Shown here: positions 24,555 to 33,020 of the stretch, piece by piece
How the letters are laid out: each line of letters begins with the position of its first letter
How positions within the stretch are numbered: the stretch's first letter is position 1
Assembly (NCBI GenBank): GCA_003164815.1
Contig: PLUF01000075.1
Location: forward strand, 1-64,000
Source: Candidatus Gagatemarchaeum stordalenia
GTDB lineage: Archaea; Thermoproteota; Nitrososphaeria; Nitrososphaerales; Gagatemarchaeaceae
Direction: 5' to 3'
DNA length: 64,000 nucleotides
The notes under the pieces: model-generated
Seen by the model: only the letters and a program-made list of their open reading frames with translations
The model's database searches: none
What the model was told of the DNA's origin: nothing
Translations under genes and position numbers: made by a program

Positions 24555-24630
24555 GGGAAGTGGCTAGTCTGCCCTCTCGATCGAGAGACCTTATCCCATT
24601 TTTCGCGGTTTCTGGTAGGGTGTGTCGTCG
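24555..24630. other. Conserved hairpin element upstream of integrase 1
   Basis: CTAGTCTGCCCTCTCGATCG continuing as AGAGACCTTA is identical to 59361-59389 upstream of integrase 2. It contains the palindrome CTCTCGATCGAGAG followed by a second, less perfect stem. The distance to the presumed integrase start is about 300 nt here and 280 nt there. It could be a structured RNA, a recombinase accessory site or an operator. Confidence 0.55.
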
Positions 24631-24767
24631 ATTCAATCTGTCACTATCATTAGTTGTATCGTGCCCACACAAGGTGATTCTCGCCGGGTGACGAAACCTT
24701 CTTGATGATTCTGCTGGCAAGGTTCGAGGTAGTCTATCGTGGTACGGAAGCGGCATATGATTAGGCC

Positions 24768-25325
24768 TTAGTAATAATAGACAACTGTGAGGTCGGCTGT
24801 TTCTACCACACCAACGTCCCCATATACCCTATAGCCGAGACTAATGACGACAATCCCGGAGGGGACTGGAACAATTAGAGGTCCGAGGAGATACGAATAC
24901 GTCTGGTTCTGGGTATGGAGAGCGTTCGTCATTTCGACGTAGAAGTATGCTGACCCGCTCGCAGGTCCGCTGATTTGGACGTAACCAGAATGATTTGATA
25001 TGAAGGTCGCGATTCGGGATATCTCGGACATGTTCCCTCTCGGGAATGTGACGTTCAGATTGTTAACGATTACCTTGACCTCGGTGGGGTTGAAAGCGCT
25101 TTGGTCTGAAACAATCACTAGGGAGGAAACGCTTGATTGGAGGCTGGATATTTGCCCGGCCTGCGAAGACACCTGAGCCTCAGACGAAGATAAATCGTCC
25201 TGCAGGCTCGAAACCTGAGAAGGTGATTGATTGTACGAGGAACTTAGAATCACCACAATTATGAGGAGGACAATGACAATCGATGTCAAAACAATCCTCG
25301 GAATGAAGTTATTCTCGGCCATCAT
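24768..25325 (-). CDS. Membrane-anchored extracellular protein with coiled coil
   Basis: 185 residues. A short basic N-terminus and a membrane helix (IVLTSIVIVLLIIVVILSSS) are followed by a Ser/Gln-rich coiled-coil stretch (VSSLQDDLSSSEAQVSSQAG) and a beta-rich domain (VIVNNLNVTFPRG, SGYVQISGPASGSAYFYVEM). The C-terminus is YYY. It sits outside the cell, anchored by the N-terminus. No known domain; it begins the secreted-protein island. Confidence 0.6.
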   Translation of the reverse strand: MMAENNFIPRIVLTSIVIVLLIIVVILSSSYNQSPSQVSSLQDDLSSSEAQVSSQAGQISSLQSSVSSLVIVSDQSAFNPTEVKVIVNNLNVTFPRGNMSEISRIATFISNHSGYVQISGPASGSAYFYVEMTNALHTQNQTYSYLLGPLIVPVPSGIVVISLGYRVYGDVGVVETADLTVVYYY

Positions 25326-25992
25326 GATGAGCTCATGCGTATCCAGACAAACTGAAACAATTTTAGTCTGTTGACCCGGATGCTAGGCGCGACGGTAATC
25401 GGATTTTACATTGTGTGAGAATACGGAGGAGGACGCGGTTACATTGTTGATAAACGGTGGCTTTCCAAGACTGGTAAGGACAGCGGCAAACAAATTGAAC
25501 GGCAAGGTGCTTGTAAGCCCAACAGGGGCGGGCTGCATTCGCTGTGCTCAAGTGACCCAACGAAGCCAATCCTCCTGAGTTCAAGCAGTAGACCGTACCC
25601 CTGGCCAGCCGCACATGTCACCCGGGTAAACGTTCATTTGTTTCATTGCGCCTCCGTCGGGGAAAGACTCAGAAGTGCAGCTGTAACAAGATGGAAGACC
25701 TGGTGTGAGATGGTGGGGAGTCAGGATCTTAGCCCGGGCCACAGACATAATGCCAGGCTCATTCAGTATCTTGACCAAGACGGTGTTGTTCTATGCCCCT
25801 TCCTGAGTTACTCCTTGAAAGGGGCGCAAGTTGACCGCCCGCCCCCCGTCGATTCAATGCCGCCAGAGAGACGGATTGAGCCAGGACTAGCTCGCAAACA
25901 TCTGCCTAGCTTCAATGTTGTCCTGTCGAAGTCACAGTTTAGAATTCAAGAGGCATAAATTCCAGGGGATTGCAGCACGACCAGCCCCGGCG
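25326..25992. other. Gene-poor stretch holding one relic
   Basis: Apart from the relic at 25697-25830, I see no coding sequence; the open frames are short and Arg/Ser/Pro-rich. Confidence 0.4.
25697..25830 (-). pseudogene. Frameshifted relic of the 71-aa gene at 21072
   Basis: The minus strand reads NTVLVKILNEPGIMSVARAK then ILTPHH, aligned with STVLTDLLDEPDTMSVVRAE and LIPHY of the intact protein. Upstream, CGCCCCTTTCAAGGAGTAAC corresponds to the RPFKEQL codons but needs a +1 shift. The 5' part is missing. Confidence 0.7.
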
Positions 25993-26676
25993 TCAACCGA
26001 TTTCAGCGTATGATGAAAGCGCAGGAGCAGGCTCCCCTATGATGAAGGAATTTGAACCGACGACGCTGCAGTATCCATAGCCCTGTCCGGGCATCTCACC
26101 CTGTATCGACCACAGGCAGTTAGACCACGAAGGTTGTGTCTGGTTGTTGAAGAGATATCTGACGTTAATCATGTAACTCCCGTTAGGAGGCGTCGTATCG
26201 ACCACTTGCTGCGTGCATCCCTGCTGGGTCGTGGCAGTGCTCAGGCAGTTGAAGACGTATGGGTCGTTCCCACCCCAGCAGGGCGCATAGGCTTCCCCGG
26301 CCATGCAGACGGTACCCGAGGCAGTGAGATACGAGAAGGACATTGTTGAAAGAACTGTCGTCGTTACGGTGTTGTTTCTGAAAGAAATCACCGCTGTGGT
26401 CTGGATGCTCGTAGCTGTCACCGTATTCGTGACTGGTTGGGCAGAGACCGTCGATGTACTCGTGTAGTTCGTTTGGAAGGTCAAAGTCTCGGTTTGTGTC
26501 GACGTGCCGATAGATGTGAACGTGTTCGTGACCGTGTATGTAGTGTAGATGGGCGAAATCGCGGTGATCGCCAACAAACCCACTACAACTACTATGATTG
26601 CAGACAGTACAAGCGTGGTAGTCGTAGCGGCTCTTCTTACGTACGTAGTCACTCCATGTCTTGACTGGGAAATCAT
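25993..26676 (-). CDS. N-terminally anchored secreted protein, Thr-rich stalk
   Basis: About 227 residues from the ATG at 26676 (the longer open frame to 26745 adds an unlikely leader). ISQSRHGVTTYVRRAATTTT and a long hydrophobic helix precede a Thr/Ser stalk (TVTNTFTSIGTSTQTETLTF). A compact C-terminal domain with Cys residues follows (TVCMAGEAYAPCWGG, VFNCLSTATTQQGCTQQV, SNCLWSIQGEMPG). The design resembles the proteins at 34827, 50430 and 52388: helix, Thr stalk, small disulfide domain. Function unknown. Confidence 0.6.
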   Translation of the reverse strand: MISQSRHGVTTYVRRAATTTTLVLSAIIVVVVGLLAITAISPIYTTYTVTNTFTSIGTSTQTETLTFQTNYTSTSTVSAQPVTNTVTATSIQTTAVISFRNNTVTTTVLSTMSFSYLTASGTVCMAGEAYAPCWGGNDPYVFNCLSTATTQQGCTQQVVDTTPPNGSYMINVRYLFNNQTQPSWSNCLWSIQGEMPGQGYGYCSVVGSNSFIIGEPAPALSSYAEIG

Positions 26677-26764
26677 GACTAAAACCTTTGTCTGAATGAG
26701 GCGACTTTGATGTTGCGCAAAAACCAGATGGTGAGTGGAAGGCATGGTCTATTCTTCAAGAAGG

Positions 26765-27736
26765 TTAGTTGTTTTCGTCCACATAATAGGCGGCGCCATT
26801 GACAGAACAGGAACTCAGAAACAGATTATTCGTCTCTCCTGTGTATCCACTATTGCTGCAAGTTGGGGTGATCATGTAGCCGGTCGCATTCCACAGATGC
26901 ACCTCGATTTCAATGCTCGTGCCGCTGTTGAAGTTAGCTTCACTAGCGTTGCCGTAGCCGAAGACGTTCCATTCTGTCCAGTGCCAATTCGCATACAGAT
27001 TCACCAGATTCGTGGCTGAATTCGACCAGCAGTAAAGTATTGAAAAGTCACATAGCTTTGCGACGTCGTTTCCGACTGAACTTGAAGCAGCGATACCCTC
27101 AAGTTTCAGGGGGTTCGCCAGATTGGAAGGAACCTCGGTGTTTGTATTGGTGCCGCCAGTGCTTATCACGCAACTCTTTCCCTGCGGGTACCAGTTGCTA
27201 GGACATGACGCGTTGTTGTTCAGATAGCCGAGGAGCCAGTATTGCATGAATAGGACACCGCCGCCGCTCACACCATTGTTCTCGAAAATGAACTGCTGCC
27301 ACGCCAGGACAGAGACGCCGCCGACCGTTGTGTAGAACGTTTGTGAATTTAGTTGGAGGCTATAGTAGTCCACACCACTATTGACTGAAACCTTGCTGTC
27401 GTATTCGGAAGTGAACCCAGACATCGAGAGGACCCAACCGTCAGCGTCGCCGATTATTTTCGAGCTACCACTACCTGAGTAGCCCACATAGTCGTTTCCG
27501 TTTCCCACGGTCATGAGATTTGTTACTCGGCCGCCACAGGGTGTTTGACTCCAGGTCAAGCTAGGATATGCTAGAACAAAGCATCCTGGACCTGTCGGAT
27601 AGCTTCCCGCGGTCTCTTGCTCCCAAGCAGTTTTTGAAATCTGACCGCTCGCGGTAGAGAGAGGCATAGCCACCAAGAGGGCAATGATTGGGATTACGAC
27701 GAGCTTCGCGATCCCGGCCGAGTGACTCGAGGTCAT
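26765..27736 (-). CDS. Secreted beta-rich protein, possible glycan or protein hydrolase/binding domain
   Basis: 323 residues with a signal peptide (IPIIALLVAMPLSTASGQIS). The mature chain is rich in Gly, Ser, Asn and Trp with a jelly-roll look: VLAWQQFIFENNG, GVLFMQYWLLGY, ANWHWTEWNVFGYG, IEIEVHLWNATGY. A Gln in FMQYW and an acidic FENN motif recall concanavalin-like folds, as in G1-type proteins, but the spacing differs and I do not assign a family. Its promoter region (27768-27925) is duplicated at 46.7 kb. Confidence 0.6.
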   Translation of the reverse strand: MTSSHSAGIAKLVVIPIIALLVAMPLSTASGQISKTAWEQETAGSYPTGPGCFVLAYPSLTWSQTPCGGRVTNLMTVGNGNDYVGYSGSGSSKIIGDADGWVLSMSGFTSEYDSKVSVNSGVDYYSLQLNSQTFYTTVGGVSVLAWQQFIFENNGVSGGGVLFMQYWLLGYLNNNASCPSNWYPQGKSCVISTGGTNTNTEVPSNLANPLKLEGIAASSSVGNDVAKLCDFSILYCWSNSATNLVNLYANWHWTEWNVFGYGNASEANFNSGTSIEIEVHLWNATGYMITPTCSNSGYTGETNNLFLSSCSVNGAAYYVDENN

Positions 27737-27767
27737 ATGACTCGTTCAACATGAAGGATTCCTACTT

Positions 27768-27925
27768 AATGCTGTGGCTGACAATGTAAGACATGTGCTA
27801 GCAGTTGCAAGGCCAAAGGGCATTTTTCAAGATGCTCTGGTCTTGTAAATTGGAGTCAATCCCCGTCGCGCCTTTTTGGATATGCCGGTTTCTGTCAAGG
27901 TAACTGACCTGGCTTCTCTCGCCAA
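27768..27925. repeat. Duplicated promoter-plus-gene-end segment (copy 1)
   Basis: GCTGTGGCTGACAATGTAAG and the following bases to CTTCTCTCGCCA match 46718-46873. It holds the upstream element (27780-27811: ACAATGTAAGACATGTGCTA, then GCAGTTGCAAG) of the gene at 26765 and the last ~40 codons of the gene at 27798. A recombination event appears to have moved this junction between the two secreted-protein islands. Confidence 0.7.
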
Positions 27926-29120
27926 TTGTGCGGTAGACGCTTCCGAGATGCGCGGGAAGAGCCTGGGGGACATTGCTCTGGGCGTCAGTCCTTGACTGTT
28001 GTTCAAGTTGCATGTACAGATTGTGATCGAACGGAGCGGTTATCGAGTGGGAAGGGTAGTTGTCAATCAACGTCATGAAGTTCCTACTCCCTGTACTGCC
28101 GATCAGGAGTGGAAACGGGTTGTTTGTCTGCAATGAGAAGAGGGCCAGGCCCAGATTTGGTGATTGAGACGGGTAGACCGCGCTTGCGTTCAAGACGAAC
28201 AGGTACCTTGTGAGCATCGGCTGCGAAGAGTTTCCCAGTATCTCAGATCCAGCCCAGAAGAATCCGGTGCCCGGAAAGGATGTTGGATTGTTGTAACTAT
28301 AGTTGCCATAAGGATGTTCGATGTTCTCAGGTCCGAGATAGTAGGTCTGATTCGGAAGCGCGAAGTTCTGATAACCATAGAGATTGTACCCTTCGTAGCT
28401 AGATATCTCTGGCATGCCATTGGTGTACCGGGCATAGTCGTCCTGTCCAAAGGTCCCAGGTAGCATGTCGTTGTCTTCCCCGAAACCGTAGACGGAGTGT
28501 CCAATCTGGACGTAGAGCGTCAATTGATTGTTCCCCCTGTTTGACGAATTGCCGTAGGGAGAACCGTACAAGTTGTCTACCTCAAGGTTGAAGAACAGGT
28601 ACTCCCCCTGGATTCCTGCTTCGAGGTGCACGGGGTAAGTGAGATAGGTTGCGTTCGTTTCCGGATAGGCGGAGTACATCTCGGGGTTCATGTTGGAGCT
28701 CCTTGGGAACTGGAACGTGAAAGTCATGGCCTGCGTGTCGACGACGTTAGTCGGAGAAAAGAGCGCGTCGTATTCCATGTCAAGTGCGTCCTCTGAGGTC
28801 GCGACTCTGTTGACGGTTCCGTCCATGAAGGCACCTATCAGAGAAAGATCGGAGCTCGTAAACGAGCCTGTGCCCACATAGAGTTTGGGGGTGTTTGAGT
28901 TTGATGTTGTGGTTGAAGACGAGGTCGAACTCGAGCTCTCGCTTGTAGACATACTAGCGCTGCTAGTATTTGATGCAGTGGTGTTTGATGAGGCTGTGTT
29001 AGATATAGTTTGAGAGTGTGATTTGGAGTAGTACAAGACGAAGACGGAAGATACCAGAATGACTACCAGAACCATCGCGACAATGGCGTATCGCGTCTTT
29101 GATACTGCATCTCTTTTCAA
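27798..29120 (-). CDS. Membrane-anchored extracellular protein with Ser/Thr stalk
   Basis: 440 residues. A cytoplasmic KRDAVSKTRY start and a helix (AIVAMVLVVILVSSVFVLYY) precede a Ser/Thr/Asn stalk of about 60 residues and a large Tyr/Asn/Gly-rich domain (for example LTLYVQIGHSVYGFGEDNDM, FWAGSEILGNSSQPMLTRYL) with many sequons. The last 45 residues (GERSQVSYLDRNRHIQKG) are basic and unlike the rest; the same stretch appears as a relic at 46.8 kb, so the C-terminus may have been replaced by recombined sequence. Function unknown. Confidence 0.6.
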   Translation of the reverse strand: MKRDAVSKTRYAIVAMVLVVILVSSVFVLYYSKSHSQTISNTASSNTTASNTSSASMSTSESSSSTSSSTTTSNSNTPKLYVGTGSFTSSDLSLIGAFMDGTVNRVATSEDALDMEYDALFSPTNVVDTQAMTFTFQFPRSSNMNPEMYSAYPETNATYLTYPVHLEAGIQGEYLFFNLEVDNLYGSPYGNSSNRGNNQLTLYVQIGHSVYGFGEDNDMLPGTFGQDDYARYTNGMPEISSYEGYNLYGYQNFALPNQTYYLGPENIEHPYGNYSYNNPTSFPGTGFFWAGSEILGNSSQPMLTRYLFVLNASAVYPSQSPNLGLALFSLQTNNPFPLLIGSTGSRNFMTLIDNYPSHSITAPFDHNLYMQLEQQSRTDAQSNVPQALPAHLGSVYRTIGERSQVSYLDRNRHIQKGATGIDSNLQDQSILKNALWPCNC

Positions 29121-29171
29121 CTAAAGCGCCTGACTACAATCGCTAGCAAATATAGCAGTTAGCTGTCTTGC

Positions 29172-30305
29172 CTAGCTCGAAGGGCAATTCCCGGAATAGT
29201 ACCCGTAGAACCAAGCGTGTAGATCCACCCCTCCACTAGTCTGAGAACTGCCCTCGAAATAGACTATGAAACACGCGTTCTGTGAATTGCTGTCCGTTAG
29301 TGTCAGTGATTCTTGGACCGTCGTTCCTGACGAACCTGTGAAGCTGAAGGTCGTCGTCAACTGGAAGGCTCCCCAAGCAACGCTGAAGTCCACACCGACC
29401 TGAGCCGAGACCGTGAGCTGAGTGCTCAGGCTCGTTGAGTACGTTGCGGTGCTTTGGCATCCGCTGCCTGAGCATCCCGGGACCTGATCGAACGGAGCGA
29501 CGCCCTTGTTGTCGTCATTCGTCCTAGCGGTCGAACTTGATATCCATTCAGTCGTGCTCTGGGCTGAGAAACTCGACATGGAATAGTATTCCACGTAGGT
29601 TAGATAGTTTCCAGAAGTATCTTCGACCTTGATTGCGTACCCGCTAGGGTAGTAGACGATGAACGGATTGTTTGTGTTTAGAGAATACCCTGATGTGTCC
29701 TGAATCGAAAGAGTCGTTCCTAGTGAGGAATCAGCCGTCCCACTCAGAAACCCAGTCAGGATGGCCCCGTTGATGCTGGCGTCGGCGCTGACCCCTATGG
29801 TGTAGGAACCCGTGGTTGAGACCGAAACAGATTCCGACGTACCAGTACACGGAGATCCGCATCCACTGTCTGGATATCCGTAGAATATGTCGTAGTTAAC
29901 CGCCTGTTCCCAAACGTTCACTGTCTCTGTCGAGGCGGTGCTATAGCCAGCCACGGACAGCATCAGCGGCCGACTAGTCGTCGTGGTCGTTCCACCAGGT
30001 CCCGTCCAATAGAAACTGGCATTTATTGGACATGGAGTATTGAGCGTGATAGACCAAGCGCCATTAGAGCCAGTCTGGGTCATCCCATTGCCCGCTGGCT
30101 GATAGTTGGTCTCGGTCTGAATGTAGACGACTACCCCGGAAATCCCGCTCCCCTCCTGATCATTCACGTAGCCGGTCCACGTTTGATTTCCAGAACCACA
30201 ATTTATGTAGCTAGGATTCGCAAGCAACGTTGGTATCGGAATCAACATGAGGATACCCAAAAGAGCGCAGAGCCGGGCAACCAGTTGACCGTTCTTCAAC
30301 TTCAT
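29172..30305 (-). CDS. Secreted protein with carboxypeptidase-regulatory-like domain (paralogue of 51063)
   Basis: 377 residues with a signal peptide (LCALLGILMLIPIPTLLANP). Residues about 40-100 look like a CarboxypepD_reg/transthyretin-like sandwich (WTGYVNDQEGSGISGVVVYI, QTGSNGAWSITL). The remainder is a long beta-rich region (ADASINGAILTGFLSGTADS, QLTVSAQVGVDFSVAWGAFQ). The 342-aa protein at 51063 has the same order of features (FSGYVYDQESHGLPGVVVAL, SDVNGYWSITF), so the two are paralogues in the two islands. Probably a surface or extracellular polymer-binding protein. Confidence 0.65.
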   Translation of the reverse strand: MKLKNGQLVARLCALLGILMLIPIPTLLANPSYINCGSGNQTWTGYVNDQEGSGISGVVVYIQTETNYQPAGNGMTQTGSNGAWSITLNTPCPINASFYWTGPGGTTTTTSRPLMLSVAGYSTASTETVNVWEQAVNYDIFYGYPDSGCGSPCTGTSESVSVSTTGSYTIGVSADASINGAILTGFLSGTADSSLGTTLSIQDTSGYSLNTNNPFIVYYPSGYAIKVEDTSGNYLTYVEYYSMSSFSAQSTTEWISSSTARTNDDNKGVAPFDQVPGCSGSGCQSTATYSTSLSTQLTVSAQVGVDFSVAWGAFQLTTTFSFTGSSGTTVQESLTLTDSNSQNACFIVYFEGSSQTSGGVDLHAWFYGYYSGNCPSS

Positions 30306-30327
30306 GAAACCTATCTGAGGGGAATGT

Positions 30328-30362
30328 CAATATATGACTAACGTTTACATTGTCTTACAGAT
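30328..30362 (-). promoter_or_regulatory. Promoter of the gene at 29172
   Basis: On the minus strand, TGTAAGACAATGTAAACG is followed by CATATATTG, with the ATG about 25 nt beyond the TATA box, consistent with a leaderless transcript. The ACAATGT element here is in the opposite orientation to that of the other secreted-protein promoters. Confidence 0.5.
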
Positions 30363-30514
30363 AGATGTGTGATGGAATATCTAACCGGCGACGCTGCAGA
30401 GAAGCACATAATCTCTAGTGGCGCTCTTCCCAAGCAATTTGATAGCTGACGAAGGGATTAACTCGATTCAACAACCCTAATTAGTAAGTTCATAAAACAT
30501 TCCCTCTGGCTTCT

Positions 30515-31051
30515 ATGCAGGAACCAATCAAGACCCGCACCAAAACCTATCGTTTTGATGTCCGATTGATTGAGGCCCTGGGAAGGGGCGCCAAACGAGC
30601 ACAGATGACAGAGAATGCCTTTGTGAGCGAACTGCTGACAGACCGTCTCATGATGGATCCACTTTTTCCGGCCTTCGAGGAAATCAGGATGAGCAGTGAC
30701 ACGTTTCGAACTGTTTTGAGCGCCGCCAATGCGGATGAGTTGGAGGCAGTCGCTTCGGAAGTAGGGCAGAGACACGCGCAACTAGTCCATGAACTCTACG
30801 AGAGCAACGATCGTATCCTAACCTTCCAAGAATTCATAATGGAGGTTCTCGCAAGGCATTCGAATTGGTTCCACATTGAGGGCAATAAGGGATCGGCTCG
30901 TCACTCCATAACACTGCGTCACACTTTTGGCTTGATGTGGTCGGTTTTTGTCCGGGGGTATATTCTCAGTGCATCCAGCATCTTTTCGAAGGACAAAATT
31001 GTGATCGAGGTAGCGGATCAGTTTGTGCGAATTGAGTGGACCCCAACGTGA
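30515..31051 (+). CDS. RHH-type regulator, 178 aa (copy A)
   Basis: 178 residues. The N-terminal 50 residues fit a ribbon-helix-helix unit: strand RTKTYRFDVRLIEAL, helix GRGAKRAQMTENAFVSEL, then LTDRLMMDP. A domain of about 125 residues follows (TFRTVLSAANADELEAVAS, YILSASSIFSKDKIVIEVAD). Copy C at 49306 is identical at 163 of 178 positions and shares upstream sequence (AATTAGTA, then GTTCATAAAACATTCCC). Copy B at 40938 is more distant but the same length. Three copies among secreted-protein genes make them candidate regulators of that regulon. Confidence 0.7.
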   Translation: MQEPIKTRTKTYRFDVRLIEALGRGAKRAQMTENAFVSELLTDRLMMDPLFPAFEEIRMSSDTFRTVLSAANADELEAVASEVGQRHAQLVHELYESNDRILTFQEFIMEVLARHSNWFHIEGNKGSARHSITLRHTFGLMWSVFVRGYILSASSIFSKDKIVIEVADQFVRIEWTPT

Positions 31052-31545
31052 TGAGGGTTGAACGAGTTAGTCTAATGACCCAGACAAAGCCAGCTCGAGC
31101 CTGTGTTACAACTAGCCCGCCTCGGAAGAGTTGTGTTCCAAGTAGATGCCATCGGCTGAGCTAGCTCATGCTGAACTGTCAAGAGAACGGAGACGGAGGG
31201 GCGCAGAATCTCAAAATTCTGCCCTCTCGCTGGAGAGGTTTTCGATTTGTCAGTACCAGTGGGGGCCATTGTCGAGATGCTGAGGCACGGACGAACCTCG
31301 GCCCAGACAGATTGTGTAAAGTTTCAAAGGGAGTGAGCACACATTGAGATTCTGGACGGACTCTCTTGCTTCCAGGCTGAGCCTATCGAGACTTCCGACG
31401 GAGGATGTGGAGTGGCAGGTTCTTGGAATTGAAATCGGAGGTTGCACCTTCAGTTTTGTCTACCCTCGCGCTCGCTCAAGAAAGCACAGTAATCTGATTC
31501 TGAAGAAGGATCGAAAACATAGGGGGCTCTCGTAGGGTGTTCTTC
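31052..31545. other. Gene-free stretch
   Basis: No credible gene seen. At 31218 there is TTCTGCCCTCTCGCTGGAGAGG, split as a CCTCTC/GGAGAGG hairpin distantly like the element upstream of the integrases. Confidence 0.35.
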
Positions 31546-31710
31546 CTACGAGATGCCTTTCTTCTGTGACTCGTTGTCCGAAGGACCGTCGGTACTTGGT
31601 GTCGTCCCGATAAGCAAGCGGTGAACAATCCAAGTGACACCAACCAGGACCAAGCTAATTGCTAGGAGAATTCCAGCAACCTCAACCGCTGCAGGTCCCA
31701 CTATGGCCAT
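31546..31710 (-). CDS. Very small single-helix membrane protein
   Basis: 54 residues from ATG at 31710, 5 nt after the stop of the secreted-protein gene at 31716. One long hydrophobic helix (VEVAGILLAISLVLVGVTWI) is followed by a basic turn (VHRLLIG) and a polar tail ending SQKKGIS. It is probably co-transcribed with the 175-aa protein. Function unknown. Confidence 0.5.
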   Translation of the reverse strand: MAIVGPAAVEVAGILLAISLVLVGVTWIVHRLLIGTTPSTDGPSDNESQKKGIS

Positions 31711-31715
31711 GCAAA

Positions 31716-32243
31716 TCAACTGCAGCCCTGGGACGGACCTGAGCTCGCATACCCGTCGATGTAGCATTGAGGGGAGGCGATATTGATTCCAAGGAAGTAG
31801 ACTGCGTCAGTAGCGAAGTAATGTACGTGTGAAGACGATACAAGTGACGCGCTGTTTTGTTCGATGCTCATGGAGTAGCCTAGGTAGTACGACATTTGAT
31901 CGTCGCCGGGATTCTGGTAGGAAGCAATGGTGTTTGTGGTAGTGTCAACTGTCCAAGCTGCACTTAGATTCTCCTTCCAGAGGAGTATACCCAAGCCGTC
32001 GTTTTCCCATATTGCGGCCCAGCTGTTCCCTGGTTTGTAAGTGTCCGCTGGTGAGACCAATGGCACAGCGAAGCCATTCTGTGTATAGATGGTTTCGTTT
32101 CCGTTGGTCCAAAGTACCAGCACGGGTGAGGTGTGGTGGACGCTACTTGCGGTTTCGGGGATGGGCCGTGCATATGCAAGTGGCATGCCCACCACCAAGG
32201 TCAGTATGAACATTGTCGAGATGAGTATTTGAATTGTTTTCAT
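31716..32243 (-). CDS. Secreted protein, about 175 aa
   Basis: A signal peptide (IQILISTMFILTLVVGMPLA) ends at AYA, followed by about 145 residues rich in Trp, Tyr, Asn and Ser (VLVLWTNGNETIYTQNG, NSWAAIWENDGLGILLW, DDQMSYYLGYSMSIEQN). Two Cys lie near the C-terminus (SPQCYIDGY, GCS). Beta-rich composition suggests a small binding domain. The promoter upstream has the TTGCAT/TTGCAA pair and a TATA box about 23 nt from the ATG. No family recognised. Confidence 0.6.
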   Translation of the reverse strand: MKTIQILISTMFILTLVVGMPLAYARPIPETASSVHHTSPVLVLWTNGNETIYTQNGFAVPLVSPADTYKPGNSWAAIWENDGLGILLWKENLSAAWTVDTTTNTIASYQNPGDDQMSYYLGYSMSIEQNSASLVSSSHVHYFATDAVYFLGINIASPQCYIDGYASSGPSQGCS

Positions 32244-32262
32244 GACGAATTCAAAGCAACCA

Positions 32263-32300
32263 ATCTATAAGAAACTGCGTCTTGCATTGTGTTGCAATAG
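32263..32300 (-). promoter_or_regulatory. Promoter of the gene at 31716 with TTGCAA element
   Basis: On the minus strand, TATTGCAACACAATGCAAGA is followed by CTTATAGATT and the ATG about 23 nt on. The paired TTGCA half-sites lie just upstream of the TATA box, as in other secreted-protein promoters here. Confidence 0.55.
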
Positions 32301-32454
32301 TCAGCAATCACGTCGTACTCTCAATCGAGACGCCTAACCCCGTGTTTACCTCAATTTCGGGCAACGTATGCCGGTCATTGTGGGCGATTCTGGCCCCAAA
32401 GGACCAATATAGGAAGAGCCCTACCACTGCAAGAAGCAGCGAGCGAGTTCGGGC

Positions 32455-32625
32455 AGACCGTTGCAACCCTTGCAACAGGCGTTCACCATAAGGCCACACC
32501 CTTCAGGGCCGCAGACTGGGTTACCTGGGATGCCTGAGGCGTCCGAACAGCTTCTAACCTGAGAGTACAAGGGCGCTGGAGGCCCAGAGCAGCCAAAAAA
32601 CATTCAAAAAAAGAACACATTATGG
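32455..32625. repeat. Element segment A (TTGCAACCCTTGCAA to poly-A tract)
   Basis: It begins with TTGCAACCCTTGCAACA, has a middle part TTACCTGGGATGCCTGAGGC, and ends AGCAGCCAAAAAACATTC. It matches 55197-55350 along its length and its poly-A end also matches 41850-41885. It precedes a VirB4 relic, so it marks another decayed element. Confidence 0.7.
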
Positions 32626-32703
32626 GACATGAATCATACCGGCGACACTGGAGCGTATTGTTCCTCAGCTCCATGGGAATAGATTCCAGGCATCTCCGCT
32701 GAG

Positions 32704-32871
32704 GACAACGGAGCTACTTTGCTCATCCTGGTTGCGTTCAACTTCAGCGACGGCGAGGAGAAGTTCATCGTCAACGCAAAGATAAGCCAAGGGATTCTGG
32801 TCGCGCAGGAGGGAAGGATTTCCTTCCACAACTTTCTGAGCGACGACAAGAGCTTCCTCCGTGCGGGATGA
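32704..32871 (+). pseudogene. C-terminal fragment of a second VirB4
   Basis: The plus strand reads FSDGEEKFIVNAKISQGILV then AQEGRISFHNFLSDDKSFLR and a stop, matching the end of the intact VirB4 (EVEEKFIVNARIGQGILVTP, EGRLPFYNMLSEEEKRLF). Only about 55 codons remain, with no Walker motifs. It shows that a second T4SS-bearing element was once inserted here. Confidence 0.85.
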
Positions 32872-33020
32872 GCTGTCCCTTCTTGCAGCCCTCAGATGTG
32901 GCAACCAGATGGCGCAGAAGGCAAGCTTTGCTGGCGTCGAAGAAGGCAAGGAAGACCGTGTTCCTTATTCCGGAATCCTAGAAAGGCTTATTGGAAACTC
33001 ACCCTTACCGGCTGAAGAAA

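Noticed and set aside
24470-24640. Complete tRNA on the minus strand upstream of integrase 1
   Set aside because: Only a T-arm-like piece (GGGTTCAAATCC) is present; no matching acceptor 5' strand or anticodon arm was found.
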